From NCBI GenBank assembly GCA_050261515.1, contig JBLNDJ010000052.1, positions 1 to 64,000 on the forward strand: 64,000 bases of DNA, in the 5' to 3' direction. The notes beneath the pieces are model-generated. The model was not told the DNA's origin. It searched no databases and saw only the letters and a program-made list of their open reading frames with translations. Position numbers and translations under genes: made by a program. Shown here piece by piece: positions 58,604 through 64,000 of this stretch; position 1 is the stretch's first letter; each line of letters opens with the position of its first letter. This DNA comes from JBLNDJ01 sp050261515. Its GTDB lineage: Bacteria > Acidobacteriota > Terriglobia > Bryobacterales > Bryobacteraceae.

Positions 58604-58947
58604 CCGCGCAGATAGGCGTCGTCGCCGGTGCGCCAGTCTTCGCGGGTCGGGGAGAAGACGTCGGTCGCGATGGTGTCTTCGAGCGCCAGGACTTCGTGCG
58701 GGGCGTTGGCGGGAATGTGGAGCACATCGCCGGCTTCGAGGATAAGCTCTTCGCCTCCGATGCGGAAGCGCAGCCTGCCTTCCTGCATGGTTGTGATCTG
58801 CTCGTTATGGTGCGCGTGCTCGGGAACGACGCAGCCTTTCAAGAGGCGAATGCGCGCGATGGTGATTTTGTCGCCGTGGATCACCTGGCGCATGAATAGC
58901 GGGTTCAGTTGCTCTTTTTGGACTTGCGCCCAGTTGTAGCGTGTCAC
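58600..58947 (-). CDS. Small cupin-domain protein
   Basis: This 115-residue single cupin has motif 1 as PEHAHHNEQITTMQEGRLRF and motif 2 as GDVLHIPANAPHEVLALED, providing three His and one Glu metal ligands. Single-domain cupins of this size are often metal-dependent isomerases or auxin-type binding proteins; the substrate is unknown. Its end overlaps the preceding gene's stop by 4 bp, convergent. Confidence 0.88.
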   Translation of the reverse strand: MTRYNWAQVQKEQLNPLFMRQVIHGDKITIARIRLLKGCVVPEHAHHNEQITTMQEGRLRFRIGGEELILEAGDVLHIPANAPHEVLALEDTIATDVFSPTREDWRTGDDAYLRG

Positions 58948-58963
58948 GGGAACATTTTAGCGT

Positions 58964-59443
58964 ATGGCCGATCCGAACAAAGCTCTTCGCGAGCACGTGC
59001 TGTACCTGCTCGGCGGCGGCGGCGCGCACGCCGATTCACTCAAAGCCATTGCGGGGATTCCGGCGGAGCTGCGCGGGGCGAAACCGCATGGCGCGCCCCA
59101 CTCGGCGTGGGAGCTCGTCGAGCACATGCGGCTCGCCCAGTGGGACATTCTCGAGTTCAGCCGGAACGCGACGCACGTTTCGCCGGAGTGGCCCGAGGGC
59201 TACTGGCCCCGGAGCGCGGCGCCCCCGGACGATGCGGCGTGGGAGAAAAGCGTGCGGCAGTTTCGCGCGGATTTGCGGGCTATGGAAAAGCTCGTCGAAG
59301 ATCCGGCTACGGACTTGCTGGCTCGCATTCCGCATGGAGAAGGGCAGACAGTTCTTCGCGAGGCCCTGCTGGTTGCGGATCACAACGCGTACCATACGGG
59401 GGAGCTGGTGTTTCTGCGTCGGATGCTGGGGAATTGGGAGTAG
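58964..59443 (+). CDS. DinB-like metal-dependent protein
   Basis: The protein has 159 residues with the four-helix DinB superfamily layout. The metal-binding His residues occur in GAPHSAWELVEHMRLAQWD and ALLVADHNAYHTGELVFLRR, the second being the diagnostic block. Relatives act in thiol-dependent transferase chemistry or stress responses; the role is not known. Its last 137 bases overlap the end of the antisense ABC transporter gene. Confidence 0.88.
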   Translation: MADPNKALREHVLYLLGGGGAHADSLKAIAGIPAELRGAKPHGAPHSAWELVEHMRLAQWDILEFSRNATHVSPEWPEGYWPRSAAPPDDAAWEKSVRQFRADLRAMEKLVEDPATDLLARIPHGEGQTVLREALLVADHNAYHTGELVFLRRMLGNWE

Positions 59444-61178
59444 CGTAGCAGGCGTAAAGCTTCCGGTAGACGGGGCTCGAGGCGAGCAGTTCTTCGTGCG
59501 TGCCGACGGCCTCGATCCGGCCGCGGTCGAAGACGGCGATCAGGTCGGCGTCAAGGACAGTCGAGAGGCGGTGCGCGATCAGGAACGAGGTGCGGTTCTG
59601 GATGACGCGCTCGGTCGCCTGCTGGATGAAGCGCTCGCTTTCGCTGTCGAGGTGGCTCGTCGCTTCGTCGAGGATCAGGATTCGCGGATCGCGCAGCACA
59701 GCGCGGGCGATGCCGATGCGCTGGCGCTCGCCGCCCGAGAGCTTGATGCCGCGCTCGCCGACGACGGTCTCGTATCCGTGCTCGCTTCGCATGATGAATT
59801 CGTGCGCGAGCGCGGTGCGGGCGGCGGCTTCGATTTCCTGTTCGGTCGCCCCGGGCTTGCCGTATTCGATGTTCTGCGCCACGGTGCGGGAGAACAGGTC
59901 CACTTCCTGGGGCACGACGGCGATCTGGGCGCGAAGGCTGGCCTGCGAGGCGTCGCGTATGTCAACGCCGTCGATGTAGATGCCTCCCTGCTGCGGGTCG
60001 AACATGCGGAGCAGGAGATTTACGAAGGTGGTCTTGCCGCTGCCGCTGCGTCCGACTAAGGCGACCTTCGCTCCGGCCGGGACGGTGAGGTTGACGCCGC
60101 GGAGAGTCCAGGGGCGATCTTCCGCATAACGGAACCAGACGTCGCGGAACTCGATCGTGCGGGCGAGCGGAGCGAGCGGAGGCGCGCCCGGAAGGTCCTT
60201 GACCGCGGGCGTTTCGTCAATGATGTCGAAGAGGCGCTCGGCGCGGGCCATGGCGCGGCGCAGGCGCGGGAAGATGACGGCGAGCTGCGAGACGGGCTGG
60301 TAGGCCATTTCCGAGAGCGTGACGAAAAGCACGAACTCGCCGACCGAGCAGCGCCCGGAAAGAACCATCCAGCCGCTGAGCAGAATCACGGCGACGCGGC
60401 CGAGCGTGGAGATCAGGCTCTGGCTGTTCTCGACGAGCGTCCAGAGGCGCTCGCCGCGGAACTGTGTGTCGCGAGCCTTGCGCTGCAAGCCCCACTGGCG
60501 GCGGATCTCGGCTCGTTCCTGCGAGAATTTCTTAACCGTGAGGACGTTGCCCGCGACGTCGTAGCGCTCTTTCGAGACGCGCTCGAAGTCCTCGCAGCCC
60601 TGCTGCTCGATCTCGTAGATACGGCGCGTGAGCCGCCCGACTACGCCGAGATAGAGCGGGAGAGGGAGGAAGACGGTAAGCGCGATCCAGCCGTTTCTCA
60701 GCGCAAGCGCGCACAGGACGCCGGCAAAGGTGAACAGCGGCGGCACGAGGCTCTGGCCCAGAAGATCGAACAGGACGGTAAAGACGGCGGTGCAACCCGC
60801 GTCGATGCGGCCGATGATCTGGCCGCTCGTGGCGCCGTGGTGGTAGAGCGCGTGAAGTTGAAGGTAGTTGCCGAAGGCGCGGTAGCGGGTCTCGTCCTCG
60901 ATTTCGGTGGTGGTCTTGAACAGATAGTAGAAATACAGCGAGCGAACGGCCCGGGTAAGTACCGTGGCGGCCAGTATCCCGAGAGCTGAAGTTAGTAAGA
61001 CGCCCCGGGCATTCGCGGCAGACAACTTAAAGGAACTTACCAGGGTGTCGATGACGTGCTGGATGAGGAAAGGTACCGCGATGTCGAGCCCCACTGCGAG
61101 CACGATCAACCCGGCCAGCAGCAAAGCCATCTTTTTCCGGCTCGAGAGGAGACCTATGGTTCTCCAGCCGGAGTTCAT
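59307..61178 (-). CDS. ABC transporter, fused permease and ATPase (multidrug/lipid exporter type)
   Basis: The protein has 623 residues from the ATG at 61176-61178. A six-helix exporter domain (about 15-310, LALVGLDIAVPFL-type first helices) is followed by the ATPase. That domain has Walker A GRSGSGKTT, signature LSGGERQRIGIARAV, Walker B ILILDEATSHLD and switch His IAHRLST. It belongs to the MsbA/LmrA-type half-transporters and should work as a homodimer. The last ~45 residues beyond YRKLYACY form a Pro-rich tail encoded antisense to the DinB-like gene; earlier termination would be normal for the family. Confidence 0.92.
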   Translation of the reverse strand: MNSGWRTIGLLSSRKKMALLLAGLIVLAVGLDIAVPFLIQHVIDTLVSSFKLSAANARGVLLTSALGILAATVLTRAVRSLYFYYLFKTTTEIEDETRYRAFGNYLQLHALYHHGATSGQIIGRIDAGCTAVFTVLFDLLGQSLVPPLFTFAGVLCALALRNGWIALTVFLPLPLYLGVVGRLTRRIYEIEQQGCEDFERVSKERYDVAGNVLTVKKFSQERAEIRRQWGLQRKARDTQFRGERLWTLVENSQSLISTLGRVAVILLSGWMVLSGRCSVGEFVLFVTLSEMAYQPVSQLAVIFPRLRRAMARAERLFDIIDETPAVKDLPGAPPLAPLARTIEFRDVWFRYAEDRPWTLRGVNLTVPAGAKVALVGRSGSGKTTFVNLLLRMFDPQQGGIYIDGVDIRDASQASLRAQIAVVPQEVDLFSRTVAQNIEYGKPGATEQEIEAAARTALAHEFIMRSEHGYETVVGERGIKLSGGERQRIGIARAVLRDPRILILDEATSHLDSESERFIQQATERVIQNRTSFLIAHRLSTVLDADLIAVFDRGRIEAVGTHEELLASSPVYRKLYACYATPNSPASDAETPAPPYGTRCDPQPAGPREELSALLHAECEPASP

Positions 61179-61240
61179 ACTGCCCACCAAGACTAAATTC
61201 TAACATCACATGTGCTACTTACCCCTGGAATTAAACTAAA

Positions 61241-62284
61241 ATGGCGTTAATGCGACAGCTTACCTTAGCTTTGCTGCTCTGCGCGGCCGCCGGCGCGCAG
61301 GAGCCGCTGCTCATCGACACGCACAACGACGTGCCCAGCCGCACCGTGGAAGGCTTCGAGATCGGCAAGCCATCCAAGGACGGCCACACGGACGTGGCCC
61401 GGTTGAAGAAGGGCGGCGTGGGAGCGGTGTTCTTCTCCGCCTACGTGGATCCCGAGTACGCGAAGAAGGGGCAGTCGGCGCGGCGGGCGATGGAGATGAT
61501 CGATACGATTCTTAATGACATCGTGGGGCGGAATCCGGGGGAGTTCGCGTTCGCCCGGACGGCGGCGGAGATCGAGGCGGCCGGGCGGCGGGGGAAGATC
61601 GCGGCGCTGATCGGCGTCGAGGGCGGCCATGCGATCGAGGACAGCCTGCGGCTGCTGCGCGATTACTACGCACTTGGCGTGCGGTACATGACGCTCACGC
61701 ACATGAACACGAACGGGTGGGCGGATTCGGCCGGCGACCTGGGCGACCGCGCGGCGCGGCATCACAACGGGCTGACGCCGTTCGGCAAGCAGGTGATCGG
61801 GGAGATGAACCGGCTGGGGATGATGGTGGACATCTCGCACGTGTCGGACAAGACGTTCTGGGATGCGCTCGAGACGAGCCGGGCTCCGGTGTTTGCGTCG
61901 CATTCATCGTGCAGGGCGCTGTGCGACGTGCCGCGGAATATGACGGATGAGATGATCGTCGCGATGGCGAAGAAGGGCGGGGTGATTCAGATCAACTTCC
62001 TTCCCGGCTTCCTGACGCTGCGGAAAGCGCCGGCGGCGAATTTGGACGATGTGGTGGCGCATATCGATCATGTGGTGAAGCTGGCGGGCGTGGACGCGGT
62101 GGGGATCGGGAGCGACTTCGACGGGATCGATCGGGTTCCGGTGGGCCTCGAGGACGTGTCGAAGTTTCCGGCGCTCACGCGGGCGCTGCGGGCGAAGGGG
62201 TATAGCGCCGCGGATGTTCGGAAGATCTATGGAGGAAATGTTCTGCGCGTGATGCGGGCGGTGGAGGCGGTGGCGGGGAAGTGA
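61241..62284 (+). CDS. Secreted M19 membrane dipeptidase
   Basis: The protein has 347 residues with a signal peptide (LTLALLLCAAAGAQ). The dinuclear zinc site is in LIDTHNDVPSRT, the bridging Glu in LIGVEGGHAI, and the His ligands in YMTLTHMNTNGW and MVDISHVSDKTFWDAL. The C-terminal GIGSDFDGIDRVP is also diagnostic. The family hydrolyses dipeptides, including D-amino acid and dehydro-dipeptides. It stands alone between the divergent ABC exporter and the convergent glycosidase. Confidence 0.92.
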   Translation: MALMRQLTLALLLCAAAGAQEPLLIDTHNDVPSRTVEGFEIGKPSKDGHTDVARLKKGGVGAVFFSAYVDPEYAKKGQSARRAMEMIDTILNDIVGRNPGEFAFARTAAEIEAAGRRGKIAALIGVEGGHAIEDSLRLLRDYYALGVRYMTLTHMNTNGWADSAGDLGDRAARHHNGLTPFGKQVIGEMNRLGMMVDISHVSDKTFWDALETSRAPVFASHSSCRALCDVPRNMTDEMIVAMAKKGGVIQINFLPGFLTLRKAPAANLDDVVAHIDHVVKLAGVDAVGIGSDFDGIDRVPVGLEDVSKFPALTRALRAKGYSAADVRKIYGGNVLRVMRAVEAVAGK

Positions 62285-62294
62285 ATTTTATTGG

Positions 62295-62323
62295 GCCACG
62301 GATGGACACGGATGCACACGGAT
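62295..62323 (+). repeat. Dispersed repeat, copy 4
   Basis: This is the 29-bp CCACGGAT-type unit, identical to copy 2, between the convergent dipeptidase and six-hairpin glycosidase genes. Confidence 0.8.
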
Positions 62324-62329
62324 AAATTC

Positions 62330-64000
62330 TTAGGGTATGCGGCGGTCTTCTCCGGGGAGACGGAGGAGAAAGCCTTTGGGCGGAGCGGCGGTGCCCCCGA
62401 GTTTGAGTTTGCCGCCTTTCCAGGCTAGATCGAGGGTTCCGTAGTGGGTTGCCAGACCTCGCGCGCTCATTCCTTCGGGGGATTGGAACCAGTCGGGCGG
62501 GACTCCGGCTAAGAGGATCAGGCGGCCGTCGTCTTCGTAGACGATCGCGTCTCGCACGAGGAGCCAGAATTCGGCGATGGCCCAGCCGTGGGGCATGGCG
62601 ACGGCTTCGTTGTCTCCGGGGCGGCTTTTGCTGTGCGGCCAGCGGGTGCGGGTGCGGTACCAGGCTCCCCCTCCGCTTCCTCCTCCTTCGTCGAAGGCGT
62701 ACCAACCTTTCATCTGTTCGTGGGCGAGGTGTATATCGAGCGTGCCGTGCGCAGCGGCGCGGTTTCCGGCCAGCAGGCCCTGGTGGGCGGTGGCGAGCGG
62801 GAAGTAGCGCCAGCTTGTGGGCTGCTGGGCGCCGATGTTTCGGAATTGCTCCCAGGCGCGTCCGCTTTGGAGCGGGTAGAGGCGGCAGGGCCAGAGGACG
62901 GAGTAGCTTCCGTATTCGCGGGGGAGGCGGGCGCCGAATTTTTGGTCGTAGTCTTCGATGAGCTTCGCGGCGAGGGTGCGCCAGGCGGTTGCGTCTTCGG
63001 TGCGGCCGGCGGCTCCGGCTAGTTCGGCGGCGGCGCGCAGGCCGGCGGCGTCGAAGGCTTCGGTGTATTCGGGATGGAAGCCGTCGCAGCGGCCGGGTTT
63101 CAGTTCGTGGCGGTCGGACTTGGGCGCGTCGTCTCCGTAGGCGAGGGTGGTCATGCTGACCCAGTAGGGTCCTGGGCCGGTGCGGTAGTAGCGGATCATT
63201 CCGGCGAGCTTCGCCACGGCGGGATAGATGCGGGCGAGCCAGGCGCGGTCTCGCGTGAGGAGCCAGTGCTCGCGGGCGGCCCAAAGGATCTGGCCGGGGT
63301 TGTCCGATTCGGGGTAGGCCCGGCCGTTGAAGGGGTGCGCGGTGAAGTAGTCGAGGATGGTTTCCGAGAGCGCCTTTTGCCCCGATTTCTGCATGATGTT
63401 CGCGATGTACATGCCGTCGCGGTTGAAAACGTTGTAGTTGACGACGGCGACGTCGGGGGCCCCTTCGTTCATGCACATCGCCGCGTGAGCGAGGATGGCT
63501 CGCATGCTTTCGCCCCAGCGCGGGTCGGGCATGCGTATGTCGAGGCTCTGGAGCATGGAGGTCCAGTAGGCGGCGGCTTTTTCGAAGAGGGCGTTGGCCC
63601 GGAGCTTGCGGAAGTGGGCGGGGCCGGGTTCGGGTTGGAGCAAGCCGCCTTCCATGGGGTTCAGTTCGGCGGCGTCGACCAGCGCGTTTTGCTTGCGGTC
63701 GACCCAGTGGTGGCGGGCCGCGCGGCGGCCCGCCAGGACGGGGAGGATGAAGCCTGCGTTTTCGGATGCGCCGGTGGGGATAGTCCAATCAAAGCGCATC
63801 GCTCCGGAGCAGTCTCCTGTTGCCGACTGCGTCTCGGGCACAACGCCTTTGCGCGCGAGGTCGCCGATGGTGTCCGTGGGCAGCACTCCGCATTTATTTG
63901 GGCGGCGGTCCGCAACGAGGGCGGTGTGGCCGTTGACGAGTAGTGCGTCGCCGCCGATGACTTCGAGGCGGTTGACGTCCCCTCCCGCGGCTCCCAGGGG
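62330..64000 (-). CDS. Six-hairpin (alpha/alpha)6 glycosidase-like protein, 5' end beyond the window
   Basis: The frame is open from the right edge, so the gene is partial; 556 residues plus the stop are visible. The visible part begins with a beta-sandwich end (RLEVIGGDALLVNGHTALVA) and then an (alpha/alpha)6 barrel with DPRWGESMRAILAHAAMCMN, ILWAAREHWLLTRDRAWLAR, YTEAFDAAGLRAAAELAGAA and AVAMPHGWAIAEFWLLVRDA. A short C-terminal beta domain closes it. This is the plan of six-hairpin glycosidases such as GH78/GH95/GH63-like enzymes; the family cannot be decided without the N-terminus. Confidence 0.75.
   Translation of the reverse strand, partial: PLGAAGGDVNRLEVIGGDALLVNGHTALVADRRPNKCGVLPTDTIGDLARKGVVPETQSATGDCSGAMRFDWTIPTGASENAGFILPVLAGRRAARHHWVDRKQNALVDAAELNPMEGGLLQPEPGPAHFRKLRANALFEKAAAYWTSMLQSLDIRMPDPRWGESMRAILAHAAMCMNEGAPDVAVVNYNVFNRDGMYIANIMQKSGQKALSETILDYFTAHPFNGRAYPESDNPGQILWAAREHWLLTRDRAWLARIYPAVAKLAGMIRYYRTGPGPYWVSMTTLAYGDDAPKSDRHELKPGRCDGFHPEYTEAFDAAGLRAAAELAGAAGRTEDATAWRTLAAKLIEDYDQKFGARLPREYGSYSVLWPCRLYPLQSGRAWEQFRNIGAQQPTSWRYFPLATAHQGLLAGNRAAAHGTLDIHLAHEQMKGWYAFDEGGGSGGGAWYRTRTRWPHSKSRPGDNEAVAMPHGWAIAEFWLLVRDAIVYEDDGRLILLAGVPPDWFQSPEGMSARGLATHYGTLDLAWKGGKLKLGGTAAPPKGFLLRLPGEDRRIP

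Overview
The window is GC-rich bacterial chromosome with very dense coding and intergenic gaps of mostly a few bases. The organism is most likely an acidobacterium of the Solibacter/Bryobacter type. The evidence is a PadR regulator followed by an 869-residue FtsX/MacB-like 'orphan' permease (the acidobacterial ADOP arrangement), many secreted or Tat-exported glycoside hydrolases (GH2, GH42, GH127, a GHL6-like protein, a six-hairpin glycosidase), an ECF sigma/anti-sigma/TPR-CHAT operon, and dispersed short intergenic repeats. There is no rRNA, CRISPR array, complete insertion sequence or prophage. One tRNA (Ser-GCU) is present.

Layout. 1-3.2 kb: a secreted beta-helix protein, then a leftward trio of two paralogous membrane proteins and a winged-helix regulator. 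3.2-6.2 kb: PadR plus ADOP permease. 6.2-9.0 kb: a leftward sugar-acid operon (SDR, enolase-superfamily dehydratase, amidohydrolase). 9.1-12.1 kb: a lipoprotein, an MBOAT O-acyltransferase and an AlgJ-like SGNH protein, together a polysaccharide O-acetylation set. 12.1-17.8 kb: GH42, a TolB-like propeller and GH2. 17.9-19.4 kb: a MetB-type enzyme and a degenerate receiver domain. 19.5-24.0 kb: a leftward operon of ECF sigma, membrane anti-sigma, an unknown 237-residue protein and a TPR-CHAT putative protease; this is the most interesting system here. 24-25 kb: threonine dehydrogenase. 25.2-27.1 kb: a secreted modular repeat protein. 27.1-29.3 kb: chemoreceptor and CheW. 29.3-30.0 kb: degraded fragments, a small ORF and tRNA-Ser. 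30.1-33.9 kb: a hybrid histidine kinase and a Tat-exported glycosidase-like protein.

34-39.8 kb: a leftward run of GH127, MFS transporter, TPR protein, polytopic membrane protein and outer-membrane barrel. 39.9-42.5 kb: zwf and a beta-hydroxyacid dehydrogenase, diverging from a 7-bp tandem repeat. 42.5-47.3 kb: a probable structured RNA or leader, then dxr, rseP and a class A penicillin-binding protein. 47.3-54.6 kb: a complete TetR-controlled tripartite ABC-2 exporter resembling YbhGFSR, but with two separate ATPases. 54.7-55.6 kb: two gene remnants joined head to head. 55.6-58.1 kb: an IorAB-type molybdenum hydroxylase. 58.1-61.2 kb: a membrane-anchored carbohydrate-module-like protein, cupin, DinB-like protein and ABC exporter. 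61.2-64 kb: an M19 dipeptidase and a six-hairpin glycosidase that runs off the right edge.

Taken together the region suits a soil-type heterotroph that degrades plant or microbial polysaccharides and exports toxic compounds. Several promoters have a -10-like hexamer only 6-9 nt before the start codon, which suggests leaderless or near-leaderless mRNAs.
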